Source: Protula sp. h YS-2021 (taxonomy: Eukaryota > Annelida > Polychaeta > Sabellida > Serpulidae). From it: a stretch of DNA of 64,000 nt. This document shows, one piece after another, positions 35,869-48,600 of the stretch. A model generated the notes under the pieces. That model saw only the letters and a program-made list of their open reading frames with translations, did no database searches and had not been told where the DNA came from. A program made the translations under genes and the position numbers. The number at the start of each line of letters is the position of its first letter. The first letter of the stretch is position 1. Location of the stretch: the NCBI GenBank assembly GCA_949752745.1, contig OX457025.1, forward strand, positions 96,599,804 through 96,663,803. Reading direction: 5' to 3'.

Positions 35869-36432
35869 TCATAAAATGCCTGTGCGAATATGCAGTTGAT
35901 CATTTGTCTTTGGTTTTAAATCAATGAATAAATAGCCATGAGGTTTGCTGGTAGGCGTCTTTGAGAAATTGAGATTTCTAGGATACATTTGACGCGCTAA
36001 TGTACTTACTTGTTGGCTGTCTCTAGGATTTTTAAACAGAGTGATGTAATGTGTATTCAAACTAATATTTCGCATTTCTCTACCATGATGGAATAAATTA
36101 TGCACAATAAAAATAATGGTCAGATTTTTATGACTGCCATCAACACTACAGAGACGTGTCATACTGTCATCACTGTGACATTTGGTCATCAGCTCGTCAA
36201 TGAGGAGTATTTTTATTTTTCGGGTTAAAACGCTCGTCAATGTCGTTTGGAATGCCTTGATTCCATACCTTTCTTTCCATTGTTCAACGGCTGATCTGCT
36301 GCATAGAGCCATAAAATGTTTTTTGGAGAGGGAATAATTAACTGTTATTCAAGAATTGTGTCAACCAGAAAAATTTTACCATTGTCTGTAGGTCCAGAGA
36401 TTAAACATGGATCAATGGATGCTTCATTTTTG
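35869..36432 (-). pseudogene. ATP: FtsK/HerA-type genome-packaging ATPase, N-terminal damage
   Basis: The 147-codon frame 35869-36312 has KIKILLIDELMT (Walker B), LTIIFIVHNLFH and LNTHYITLFKNPRDSQQV with arginine-finger-like features, then GYLFIDLKP, all in the order of the Polinton packaging ATPase. The P loop lies upstream in the same strand at about 36390 but is degenerate (GPTDNGKIF in place of GxxGxGKT) and separated by a stop. The enzyme would pump DNA into capsids (family knowledge). This copy cannot. Confidence 0.75.
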
Positions 36433-36446
36433 AATGTCTGTTTCTT

Positions 36447-37468
36447 TCACCCAAATGTTAAACGTCTTTGGTGAGCCTGACCACCTTTTTTAACACCTTG
36501 TCCTTTTCGTGTTCTCAAGAGCTGTTCAATTCTGTAGATGGATTCAATATCTTTCGTCACTTTCCGCAGTTCTTCCTCATAGAAATGTCCATCAATATCT
36601 TCGTCCAAAAAGTCTTTCACACGATACAACTGTATTCCTTGCTTCTTACCACGATGTGTGACAATGAAGACTTCTTGCGTCCACTTTATATGATAATCGC
36701 GTTGAAACATATATTTCATTTTAAATTTGTAGGATTTCTTCTTCTTTGATGTTATTTTAAATTTGTCTACATACATATACTTCAACACTTTACATTCATT
36801 TTCCTTTCGAATATCTGCACGGCGATACTTATTAGGGAGGGAGCCATGAGGTCTATGGTTGTAATTGTACACCAATTCTAGAAGGAAGTCCGCATAGTGA
36901 TAAGTTTGGTTATGTAGGAAATACCAATACATCATTCCCCTAAGAATATGAATGTCTCTCTCAGCAAAGCTCGCTTTGGTTTAATTCTTTGTCGTATAGG
37001 CATGAATTCCCTCCTTCTTCAAAAATATTTTTACCCATCTGTTTTTAAATTCAGTTCTTTTATCTGACCTTTGAGTTCGTGGTCTTCGACGTGTTCCATG
37101 AAAAATCTTTTGGAAGGCTTGTATGACGTTAGTATGTGATTTGTTAGGTATTGGCTGCACCCACAAATATTTGGTAAACAAATCAGCGACAAGCAGTAAA
37201 TAGCGGGTGTCATCATGATATGAGGCTATGTTTCCCATGTCAGCCCAATCAATATTCCACATGTCATCAATACCACGTGTAATGCCACCCTGCCTTTTAA
37301 ACCTATATTTTACAGGTTGCATTAAACTGAATGCATCTTGATGCTGCAACCATATCTTCACTTAAAATGAGTGACTGTTTGAGTATGTGTTTTAATATGT
37401 GATAAAGTTTGTAAGGGTTGGCCAGGTTTAAAGTAGATATTGGTTAAGTAGTCTCTCCACATTGACAT
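36447..37468 (-). pseudogene. INT: Retroviral-type integrase (Polinton INT), broken
   Basis: From ATG 37466-37468 the frame gives MSMWRDYLTNIYFKPG; a stop near 37362 breaks it. The 126-codon frame 36981-37361 carries the catalytic core: WNIDWADM (first Asp), YLLLVADLFTKYLWVQP, then RTQRSDKRTEFKN (second Asp and Glu region). The 162-codon frame 36447-36935 gives the core end (VYNYNHRPHGSLP) and the C-terminal SH3/chromo-like part (FYEEELRKV). A gap with stops at about 36936-36980 separates them. The rve family inserts Polintons with 5-6-bp target duplications (established knowledge). Confidence 0.8.
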
Positions 37469-37634
37469 GTTAATACTAAATGACAACCACTTGTCAACAT
37501 ATCTTACATTATATTCGCCCCCTCATAACTCAATCAACATATCTTACTGTTTATTCTTTTTTACAAATCAATTATAGACACAATGGTGGGAATAATTGGA
37601 GTCCATTGATCTCCATTGTGCACTTACCAACTAC

Positions 37635-37881
37635 TTAATTCATCAAACCATATTTCTCCCAACATTTATTTGCACTGTCCAACACTTTTTCTAAATGAAT
37701 ATAATATTTAGCTTCATTAAAATATGTATAGACACATGTGAAATGACAAGTATGTTCTTGACACTCTCCATTTTGACAAGCAGGACAAACTAAACATGCT
37801 AATTTAATTTTTTACAGCTGATAACATTTCTTCACAATATGCCTTTTGCACAATATATTGTTTCAATGTAATGTCTGCCAT
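37635..37881 (-). pseudogene. Small Cys-rich protein, one frameshift
   Basis: ATG 37881 opens MADITLKQYIVQKAYCEEML. After a frame change around 37808 it reads LACLVCPACQNGECQEHTC and CVYTYFNEAKYYIHLEKVL and ends at TAA 37635. The Cys/His cluster suggests a zinc knuckle. It lies directly upstream of the integrase in the same orientation. Not recognised otherwise. Confidence 0.4.
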
Positions 37882-37901
37882 TATACTGCAATATAGATTA
37901 A

Positions 37902-38252
37902 CTACTCTCTCAGTTCATCAAACAGTCTTGGATCACCCCGATCAAAGTGAAATGCTGCTTCCACATCAAACTCCTCAGCTCCATTAATGTCTGAAAGCAC
38001 ACACTCTTTCATGAAATCGTCACGTAAGTTTGACAAGTTCAACGTTGAATTAGCAAGTTCCCAATAGATTGCAGTTGCAGTTGTTCTTCAATAGAACCAA
38101 ATTTTTCAAGTTCTGACACAAAATCTTCCAAAGGATTGCGCTAAAGCAAGCCATTTCTCTCTCAGTTTGATTCGAAGAAAAAGTCCAAATTCTCCATGCT
38201 CCACAGTAATGTTTAAGTTCACACTAATTTTAAAACTACTTGTCTTCTCCAT
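37902..38252 (-). pseudogene. Small acidic protein, first gene of the minus block, broken
   Basis: ATG at 38250-38252 starts MEKTSSFKISVNLNIT and continues EHGEFGLFLRIKLREKW. Two frame changes follow (PLEDFVSELEKFGSIEEQL, then DDFMKECVLSDINGAEEFDV), ending FDELRE at TAG 37902. A TATA box lies about 42 bp upstream. Function unknown. Confidence 0.4.
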
Positions 38253-38293
38253 GACTACACATTGAATGCCAACTTGGTCCTCTTCGTCCGCTT

Positions 38294-38302
38294 CTTTTAT
38301 AC
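38294..38302 (-). promoter_or_regulatory. TATA box for the Polinton A minus block
   Basis: GTATAAAAG on the minus strand, about 42 bp before the ATG at 38252. It heads the block that runs through integrase, ATPase and capsid genes. Confidence 0.55.
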
Positions 38303-38359
38303 GGTATCACATGTATGCTTTCACGAGATGGTTGCAAAATCGTGGATTCAGCTCCTTTT

Positions 38360-38640
38360 AAAATCGTATGATACCGAGAAATATGCAAAAATCAGAAAAT
38401 TTTTCCACGGAGGAGGGGGGTGGTCACAATCCAAAAATGTGCAGAATCGTCTGAAACATCTAAATATGCAAGTCACATAATTTTCCCAAGGTTTAGAATC
38501 GTCTGAAACGGATAAATATACAAAAATCACAAAATTTTCCCACCGGCAGGGTCTGACCTAGGGGGAGTCTGACATAGTATGTCCTAAGTGGGTCTGACAT
38601 AATATGTTCTAATGTAGGAGGGTGGCCCACAACCCCAATT
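38360..38640. repeat. Promoter-proximal modules shared with 29050-29300
   Basis: AAATATGCAAAAATCAGAAA, CAGAATCGTCTGAAAC and TCTGACATAGTATGTCC/TCTGACATAATATGTTC recur here two or three times each and match the modules in the divergent region at 29050-29300, in the same orientation. G-rich runs (GGAGGAGGGGGG) also recur. Same likely origin, a Polinton regulatory or end-proximal repeat. Confidence 0.45.
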
Positions 38641-38650
38641 TATCAGCTAT

Positions 38651-41179
38651 TTCTCATTTCAACAAGTGAAAATAAGCTGTTAAAAATAAATCTCCTTACT
38701 TTGAGTTACTTGAGTATCTCTAATTTTAACGTTCCTGAAGTATATGTTTTATCAAGAAATTTAAAAGGCGAAATATCCCAAACATCCAAATTTCTTGAAA
38801 GCAATGTGTTATTATGATGAAAAACAATATAAAAAGTAACGAGTGATAGTCAGCTCAGCAGGTTTAAGTGATGATTTGGTAATACCAAGGCATTGTTAAT
38901 ATTTTTACTATTATAACTATTAAAATTATTATTATTGTTAGGCAATCGAAATTCCTTTCAATGTTAGTAAATCCGCCACGTTCCAACGGTAAAATCGAAA
39001 CTGCAAATACCAGCGAGAAAAGCCGCTTTGACTTTATTGCAGAAGCTCTAGTGCAGCAGCAATTAAAACAACAATAACAGCAAAACAACGACGTTTTACA
39101 CATTTACTAGCCAATAGGTGTAACAATAATGCTTTAATAATAACTATCATTAAGTCAGTTTGTTAACTGTGTGAACTGCGTGCTGAATGAAACAACAGGA
39201 AAGACATTAATTGAACTTTAAAATGTTTTATTTTATGAATATAATAGCATAATACTGATTAAAACATTACTGTTTGAAAAACGATTTGAAAATAATTCAA
39301 ATCCTTCTTAAATAATTACAAGAAATGATTTCTTGAGATAAATGTAAATGTTTATGGTAAAAAAATCCACCAGTTATTTTCGGTTTAGTACAGTAAATAT
39401 ATTTGGTCTCAAACGCAAGCCAAGCAAAAGAAAAGCAACTAAATTAAACTATGTATACATGAATAAGAACAAGGTATGCATAAAATAAAAAGTACTTAAA
39501 TTAAGAATATATTGTGCATAACCTAAATTATGCATCAATGTATGAAAAGGCTCATTAACATTATACAAAAGAGTACATTTTAGCAATACATACAACACAA
39601 TAAGCAAAATAAGTGTAATACAGACGAACTTACCATGTACTTACATGTTATACAATATTATACCAAAGTTTCTATATGTTACTGTCACATATTGTGCTTG
39701 GTGCATTTGTGTGTTTTCTACATTTATCATTGTAAAATGTGACAGACATATACTATATTGTTCCAAGAACCGTTTGCGTAATTTAGCTAAATTAATTGAT
39801 TTCTTTCACGCTGTATGGAGTTAACTGCATAGTTTGTTTTGCTTCAAAACGATTGAAAAACAAGTATAAGCATCATTAGTACAGACATCTTTATGCATTA
39901 CATATGAGAAGCAGATATGGACACATCTGTTAGTTCTGATATTCCAATATCAATAATCCTCACACTACTAAAAATACAAAAAATTATAGATGATAGAATT
40001 CTAAATAATTCTGGAAATCATGAAATAAATCCACACTGGCTTCTTTGGACTGATATGAAAACCTGCCTCCTGCCTTGCCTCCTTAGACCTCATCTTTACA
40101 GTTCAGTTTTCTTCCTGAACAATTATTTAAAATTAATGTTCACATGCAGTTTTTCTGGCTTATTTGCATATAAACAAATAGAACCCCAACATATTTGCAT
40201 ATGTACAAATGTAGTTCTTTTCCAGTTTCATTTACATATTAAACAAAACAATTCCTGCTGTGTGATGCAAGACTTTAATTGTAGTTATGTGTTACGGACC
40301 TTCATCAGCCATTAGGACCACCCTGAATAAATGATGCTGAACTGACAACACGTACTACACGAAAATAGACGCTGAAATGAAATGGCCACAAGGAAAAAAA
40401 ACGTTCCTGTTCTTTACAACTTGTTTAATGGCTCTATTTTTTCTTTAAAAATTATACAGCTTACTTGAAACTAAAACCTACGTTAAATAGGCGGTGTTTT
40501 GACAATACACTTTACGAAGGCGGATTTATTGAACTGCTAACAAAGTAATCATAATATCAATAAAAGTGTAGCCGAGAATTCTATTTTCGAATTAACTAAC
40601 TTAACAAAACGTGGGGTGCAGTTCATAAAGAAGAACCTTTTGTGGAAAACTCGGGCTGCTCAATGAAAATTACCACAACCTTCCTCCTCTTTTTAGCAAT
40701 ATTCACACGCTACAATTTAAAGAAATTTGTTGTATTTACAGACTGAACCTATGGAAGTGCTTGATGGTTTATACAGGAATGGTAGAGTTTATTGCTATAT
40801 ACCATATCACATCGAATACTTTGTCATGAATATTATCAATGTCCTAAAACGACACTTATCACCATACGGGATGAAAATGCATAAAACAGCAGGAATCAGC
40901 GGTTTAAACATTGGTTAACAATTATAAACAAATAACGGTAATTTCACTGCCTTCTCTTTACGCAGAAAAAATAAACTGCTGATCACAGTATTAAGATTAT
41001 AATTACTTTAATAATCATTTTAGATTTGTGATAGTATCGAGTACCACCATTCTTCTTTTTATCTCTGATATTTAAATTGTTCCTTATTTCAATTAATTAA
41101 ATATTTATGTCTATATATTACCTTAATTAAAACTGTCTGCTTGGTATTATAACAGTCTGAAATATCAACTACTTTTAAC
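38651..41179. other. AT-rich region, probably 3' flank of the cGLR gene
   Basis: No convincing gene. The longest frame (39917-40315 plus, 132 codons) has no domain, no bias and no neighbours in frame. Minus-strand AATAAA signals (TTTATT on plus) occur near 40504 and 40787, so part of this may be the 3' untranslated region of the gene that ends at 41180. Confidence 0.4.
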
Positions 41180-42665
41180 TTAAACTTTCAACATTTTAAA
41201 GTGAACATCAAACCTGGTTTTGTGGCATGTGATAGGTTTTTCAAATGCAGTCCAAAATGGAAGAGCACATTTGTTTAGCACATTTTCTAAACCACATTTG
41301 TTTATCCAGAAAAAAATGATCTGTTTTGAAAGAGAAAGGATAAAGTGTCGTCTCTGACAGCATCCAGCTCGTTCCTCTTCACGTTTTTCTAAAGCATGTG
41401 AACATTTAGTTAAATTGCAGCTTCGATCCTCAGGAGTATAGAAAGAGGGTATGTTTCCTTTTGAATATAGCTCAACTAGTTTGGCATAAATGTTTCTTGC
41501 CCATTGTTCCCTAGATAAGTTGTTACTGAGTATATTGTCGTCGTTTTCATATTCATCAAGCAAAAACAGCAAACAAGTTTTCAGTATGTAACTTGTCAGA
41601 AAATCATCGACCTGAATAGGTTCCGTGATAGGCAACACTGACCGAGGGCGGCACACGCGTACATCCCGGCACGCTTTTGCAAGAACATAGCCCTCTTTTA
41701 TATTGACAGGAAGCTCCAGTAAAACATTTCGTTCGCAGTCAGAAAAGGACACAGGCATATCCGCATCATATTTAATTACTTGTGTCCGTTTAGCTATAAG
41801 GTGGAACTTGTTGCTGCGGCTGAGCGGTATACGCTTAGACAAGTTAAATTCACTGATGGGTATAGCTGGCACGAGGTCTATTTTGATCTCTAAATCTTTG
41901 AAAAACGCCCCTCTCCAAAGAACCTTTATGAATGATATTTTAGCATTATAGATGAAGAAGAATTTTGGAATGTATAAGCAACCAAATTTTCCTTTGTAAT
42001 GTTTGGCACGTAATTGTGAAGCTGAAGAAATGAACTTTGCACAAAACAGTTTTGCAAACTCAGCAGTATTAACGTATCCATCTTCATCAGCTATTTGTGA
42101 CAAAGGGTGAGTTTTATGTACCTTTATTCGCATATGAATCTCACTGAGAGAACTGTGTTCAATTACCATTTCCCTGAGCGATGTAAATTCGCAAATGCAG
42201 TCGAATTCGTTTGGTAAGCCTATCTTTGTCCTTTCACCTACGCTCCCCCTCATTTTTGGATCAAATCGCAAAAAGTTTTCGTCTAGATGTTCTGAAACTT
42301 CACAAAGCATCTTTAAGACGAGATCGTTTATTTCACTAGCCTCTTTGCCATGCTGCAAATCAAACGTTGCTTTTATGTAAAGTTCGTCAACAGAAAGAGT
42401 GCAGTCATTCCGATGGTCGGGACACATCTGTAGCTTGATATTTTGAGGAAATGCGTACCATTCACTCATTTCAAAATAGATATTCTGTTTTAGCTCATTT
42501 GGGTATTCCTCACACAACCAGTTTCTAGTATCGGTATGCCTTATATACGTGAAATCTAGTTCTTCTGATACAGACCCATCAATAATCTCTAGTATCATCT
42601 GTTTTATTCCCAGTCGTAGAGCGTAGCAAAGAATGCTTTCTTTTCGTTCTTCAACAATGAAACCG
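41180..42665 (-). CDS. Terminal exon: cGLR/Mab-21 nucleotidyltransferase domain
   Basis: The frame is open for 495 codons after the acceptor TTACAG/CGG. The signature GSVGERTKIGLPNEFDC gives the glycine-serine loop and two acidic metal ligands (Glu near 42208, Asp near 42202, numbered 157 and 159 in the open frame). A third acidic residue lies in EIKIDLVPAI (Asp near 41878, position 267). This is the NTase pattern of cGAS, OAS and Mab-21. The C-terminal half keeps Mab-21-like SYILKTCLLFLLDEYEN and GNIPSFYTPEDRSCNL. I see no cGAS-type zinc ribbon, as in most invertebrate cGLRs. All three ligands are kept, which argues for an active enzyme; many Mab-21 proteins have lost them. Confidence 0.8.
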
Positions 42666-45600
42666 CTGTAAGGCAAAGATCTTTAACTTCAGAACGTAGC
42701 GTAGTAAAAAAGGTGTAGGTTACAAATAAAGATGCCTTGTCACAGTTCATGCACTCGCCTTGACAAATTCTGGAGCATTTGATGTCATTTGTGTATAACT
42801 TCCGTTTTTAATGCCTTGAAACTTCTATATAAAATAATTTAAAATTTATGGACGTAAAAAACTTTATTAGCTCTATCTCTTACCTCAACAATTCAGCAGC
42901 TACAACTTTGGGTGTGTTATCTAGAAGCAGCTGGATAATTTCACGCGATGCTTCATACGCTATTGCAAATTTCAATGGTGTTAAGCCATTATACAAAACA
43001 GTAAGATCTGCGCGATATTGCAAGAGAAGAGCGCATTTATGGTAAGAGTTCACAAATATGGCTTTGTGAAGAGCAGATATACCGAGATATTTACTGTTGA
43101 CATTTGCGTGGTTTTGAAGTAAAAACCCAACAATTTCAATAGAAGCAAATTCTACGGCATATGCGAGATTTGCTACCGGTGTATTGATGAGAACACCTTG
43201 TGCAAAGACCAAGGATTGAATCGTATGCAAACCCTGCTTGCTGCATTTCATCGAAGGCTCCGACGCCATCTTCAGAGCTAAATGATACACCCGTGTAAGG
43301 CTGTGATCAATCTATAGCAGGAATAGAATAATGAACCTTTTTATTAGCTAATCTGATTTAATCTCATTAGTAAAAGAAATGCTAATCATAGCAAATAAAG
43401 AATTTATGAAATATTTACAGAAATGATTTACGATTAAAAGATGTGACAAGAGTCACCACAAAAATATAGACAATTTTTTCCAAGAATTTAAGTGGCAATA
43501 TCTCATTTTCAGACACTGTTTAAAATTAATTTCTCATTACATTCTTTGTGGTTCGCAATATGTAAACAAGAAACATTTGAGATGTCTATCGTTTTTTAGT
43601 GGCACAGATCTATTTAAGTGGTAGCAATCAAAGCTTATATAAAAATAACACGCTATATTGCAGTTCATCAAGAAAAATGTATGAGCAGCAATCAATGTTA
43701 TGACTTTTTAGAGCATCGAAACTAATAATAAAAAATAAATACACCTTTTTATTAGTTAATTTCATTTAATTCGAACGATTTACCTGATTCTTCAACAAGA
43801 TATTTACTTCATCTAGATGTCCTTCCTGGGCCGAGAAATGTAATGGGGTAGAGCCTTCTCTATTCTGAGCATCGATGTTGCACTGTTGATTTAGACTTGT
43901 ACAATTATGTAACCAAACAGTAATTATTTATTTACATTTCTAATCTTTCTTGCATTGCAATTATGAAGCTTTTAGTATTATGATGTAGAATGCTTGAATC
44001 AAATGAATTAGATTTTGCTATACATGAGTAATATGAGAAAGTCTGCAAATCTTTGTTAGATGTATGAAAGAGATTTTCTTAACACATATGGGACATGTAA
44101 AAATGATGATAATTGTAAAAGTCAAGGTTTCATGAAATTGAGAAATGACATTATGGATTTTCAGAGATATTCTACAGAAAAGTTAAAACCGAACACAGAG
44201 TGACCAGAAAAAGTACAGGCACTTTTGCTCATAAACTTTTCAACAATTGCAGTCAAAATATGTTTGGATTTCCAGGGTTAGCAGAGGAATGCTTCTTTCC
44301 TCAACAAAGGTTTTAAATCAATTTTACAAAGCATAAAAGATGTTGCCAAGAATTTGCGTGGAAATCTCTGATTTTCAGACACTGTTTAAAATTAATTTCT
44401 CATTACATTTTTTGTGCTTGGTAATATTTAAAAAAGAAACATTTGAGATGTCTAGCGTTTTTCGGTGACACGGATCTATTCAAGTGGTAGCAATCAAAGC
44501 TTGTATAAAGTAACCATCCTCATGACTTTTTCGAGCATCTGAACTGATAATATAAAAGTAAAAGCACCTTTTTCTTACTTAATTTTATTTCATTCGAACG
44601 CTTTACCTGATTCTGCAACAAGATATTTAGTACATCTAAATGTCCTTCCTGAGCCGCCAAATGTATTGCGGTAAAGCCGTCTGTGCTCTGAGCATCGATT
44701 TTGCACTGTTGATTTAGACTTGTACAATTATGTAACCAAACAGTAATTATTTATTTACATTTCTAATCTTTCTTGCATTGCAATTATGAAGCTTTTAGTA
44801 TTATGATGTAGAATGCTTGAATCAAATGAATTAGATTTTGCTATACATGAGTAATATGAGAAAGTCTGCAAATCTTTGTTAGATATATGAAAGAGATTTT
44901 CTTAACACATATGGGACATGTAAAAATGATGATAATTGTAAAAGTCAAGGTTTCATGAAATTGAGAAATGACATTATGGATTTTCAGAGATATTCTACAG
45001 AAAAGTTAAAACCGAACACAGAGTGACCAGAAAAAGTACAGGCACTTTTGCTCATAAAATTTTCAACAATTGCAGTCAAAATATGTTTGGATTTCCAGGG
45101 TTAGCAGAGGAATGCTTCTTTCCTCAACAAAGGTTTTAAATCAATTTTACAAAGCATAAAAGATGTTGCCAAGAATTTGCGTGGAAATCTCTGATTTTCA
45201 GACACTGTTTAAAATTAATTTCTCATTACATTCTTTGTGCTTGGTAATATTTAAAAAAGAAACATTTGAGATGTCTAGCGTTTTTCGGTGACACGGATCT
45301 ATTCAAGTGGTAGCAATCAAAGCTTGTATAAAGTAATCATCCTAATGACTTTTTCGAGCATCTGAACTGATATTATAAAAGTAAAAGCACCTTTTTCGTA
45401 CTTAATTTTATTTCATTCGAACGATTTACCTGATTCTGCAACAAAATATTCAGTACATCTAAATGTCCTTCCTGAGCCGCCAAATGTAATGCGGTAAAGC
45501 CGTTTGTGCTCTGAGCATCGATGTTGCACTGTTGTTTTAGAGTTGTACAATTATGTAACCAAACGCTATCGCTGTTCAGTCTCCCCTTCCAATTTACATC

Positions 45601-48600
45601 AATTCTTTATTTTCTCGTAATCTTTCTTGCGTTCCAATTACGAAACTTTTAGTATTATGATGTAGAATGCTTGAATAACATTAATTAGATTTTGCTATAT
45701 GTGAGTAATATGAGGATGTCTGCAAATCTTTGTTAGATGTATGAAAGAGATTTTCTTAACACATATGGGACAGTAAAAATGACAATAATTATAAAAAGTC
45801 AAGGTTTCATGAAATTGATAAATGACATTATGGATTTTCAGAGATATTCTACAGTAAAGTTAAAACCGAACACAAAATGACCAGGAAAAGTATAGACACT
45901 TTGGCTCATAAATTTTTCAACAATTGCAGTCAAAATATGTTTGGATTTAAAGGATTAGCAGAGGATGCTTTTTCCTCAACACAGGCTTTAGATCAATTTT
46001 ACAAAGCATAAAAGATGCTACCAAGAATTTGTGTGGAAATGTCAGACACTGTTTAAAATTAATTTCTCATTACATTCTTTGTGCTTTGTAATATTTAAAA
46101 AAGAAACATTTGAGATGTCTAGCCTTTTTCGGTGACACGGATCTATTCAAGTGGTAGTAATCGAAGCTTGTATAAAAGTAATACGCTATATTGCAGTTTA
46201 TCAAGAAGAATGTATGAGCAGGAATAAGCGTAATGACTGTTTCGACCATCTGAACTGATATTATAAAATGAATGCACCTTTTTATTAGTTAATATCATTT
46301 AATTCGAACGATTTACCTGATTCTGCAACAAGGTATTTACTACATCTGGATGTCGTTTTCCGGCCGCCAAATGTAATGGGGTAATGCCTTCTGTGTTCTG
46401 AGCATCGATGTTGCACTGTTGATTTAGACTTGTACAATTATGTAACCAAACGCTATCGCTGTTCAATCTCCGCTTCCAATTTATATCAATTCTTTATTTT
46501 CTCGTAATCTTTCTTGCGTTCCAATTGCGAAACTTTTAGTATTATGATGTAGAATGCTTGAATCTAATGAATTAGATTTTGCTATACATGAGTAATATGA
46601 GAACGTATGCAAATCTTTGTTAGATGTATGAAAGAGATTTTCTTAACACATATGGGACATGTAAAAATGATATTAATTGTAAAAGTGAAGGTTTCATGAA
46701 ATTGAGAAATGACATTATGGATTTTCAGAGATGTGCTACAGTAAAGTTAAAGCCGAACACAGAGTGAAAAGGAAAAGCATAGACACTTTTGCTCATAAAA
46801 TTTTCAACAATTGCAGTCAAAATATGTTTGGATTTCCAGGGCTAGCAGAAGACTCTTTTTCCTCAACACAGGTTTTAAATCAATTTTATAAAGCACAAAA
46901 GATGTTGCAAAGAATTTGTGTGGAAATTTCTGATTTTCAGACACTGTTTGAAATTAATTTCTCATTTCATTCTTTGTGGTTCGCAATATTTAAAAAAGAA
47001 ACATTTGAGATGTCTAGCGTTTTTTGGTGACCCGGATCTATTCAAATGGTAGCATTCGAAGCTTGTATAAAAGTAATACACTATATTGCAGTTCATAACG
47101 AAGAATGTAGGAGCAGGAATAAGTGTAATGACTGTTTCGAGAAACTGAACTGATATTATAAAATAAATGCACCTTTTTATTAGTTAATTTTATTTAATTC
47201 GAACGATTTACCTGATTCTGCAACAAGGTATTTACTACATCTGGATGTCCTTTTGCGGCCGCCAAATGTAATGGGATAAGGCCTTCTCTATTCTTAGCAT
47301 CGATGTTGCACTGTTGATTTAGACTTGTACAATTATGTAACCAAACGCTATCGTTTTCCAGTATCCACTTACGATTTACAGTAATTCTTTATTTAATTTC
47401 TAATCTTTCTTGCATTGCAATTATGAAGCTTTTAGTATTTATTTAATTATGATGCAGAATGCTTAAATCAAGTGAATTAGATTTTGCTATACATGAGCGC
47501 TATGAGAAAGTCTGCAAATCTTTATTAGACGTGTGAAATAGATTGTGCTAACACATATGAGACAAGTAAAATAATAATAATTAAAAAAGTCAAGATTTCA
47601 TGAAATTGATAAATGACATTATGGATTTTCACATTCAGGTGCTTGAACAGCGAAGATACGACTTGACTGTGTCAATTTGAAGTCGTAAAATGGGATGATA
47701 TATTATTGCATTGTCAGACATATTTTCAGAGATGCTATACAGTGAAATTGAAACCGAACACATATTGACCTTGACAAGTATAGACACTTTTGCTCATAAA
47801 ATTTTCAACAATTGCAGTCAAAATATGTTTTGATTTCCAGTTTTAGCAGAAGCTGCCTTTTCATCGACACAGGTTTTAAATCAACTTTATAAAAAATGAA
47901 AGATGTTGCCAAGAAATTATGTGGCAATGTCTGATTTTCAGACACTGTTTAAAATTAACTTTTCATTACTTTCTTTGTGCTTGGCAATATTTTAAAAAGA
48001 AACATTTGAGATGTCTAGCGTTTTTCGGTGATCTATTCAAGTGGTAGCAATCGAAGCTTGTATAAAAGTAATACGCTATATTGCAGTTCACCAAGAAGAA
48101 TGTATGGGCAGGAATAACCGTAGTGACTTTTTCGAGGACCTCAACTAATATTATCAAACAAATGCACCTTTGTATTAATTAATTTTATTTAATTCGAACA
48201 ATTTACCTGATTCTGCAACAAGGTATTTACTACATTTAGATGTCCTTTTGCTGCGGCAAAATGTAATGGGGTGTTGCCGTCTCTATTCTGAGCATCGATG
48301 TTGACATGTGACAATGATAATAATTATAAATAGTCAAGGTTTCATGAAATTGATAAATGATATTATGGAACTTCACATTCAGGTGGATGAACAACAAAGA
48401 AAGGACTTGGTTGTGTCTATTTGATGCCGAAAACTGGAGTGATGTATTATCTGAATTGTCAGATATATTTCAGAGATATTCTACAGTAAAGTTAAAACCG
48501 AACACAGAGTGACCAGGGAAAGTATAGACACTTTGGCTCATAAAATTTTCAACAATTGCAGTCAAAATATGTTTGGATTTTTAGGGTTAGCAGAGGATGC

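Larger units (their letters stand above)
28598..38302. mobile_element. Decayed Polinton/Maverick (Polinton A)
   Basis: Hallmark minus-strand genes in order from 38252 to 32107: two small proteins, retroviral-type integrase, two small basic proteins, packaging ATPase (between integrase and capsid block), minor capsid, a short Gly/Ala-rich protein, major capsid and adenovirus-type protease. Plus-strand accessory genes (RING-like, PC4-like) occupy 29435-31770. Both sets converge on poly(A) signals near 31972 and 32004. Nearly all genes carry stops or frameshifts and no pPolB is present, so the element is dead. I did not find terminal inverted repeats; the limits given are those of the coding block. 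Confidence 0.8.

Noticed and set aside
39917..40315. 132-codon plus frame
   Set aside because: No domain, no transmembrane pattern that stands out, AT-rich composition like its flanks, and probably antisense to a 3' untranslated region.
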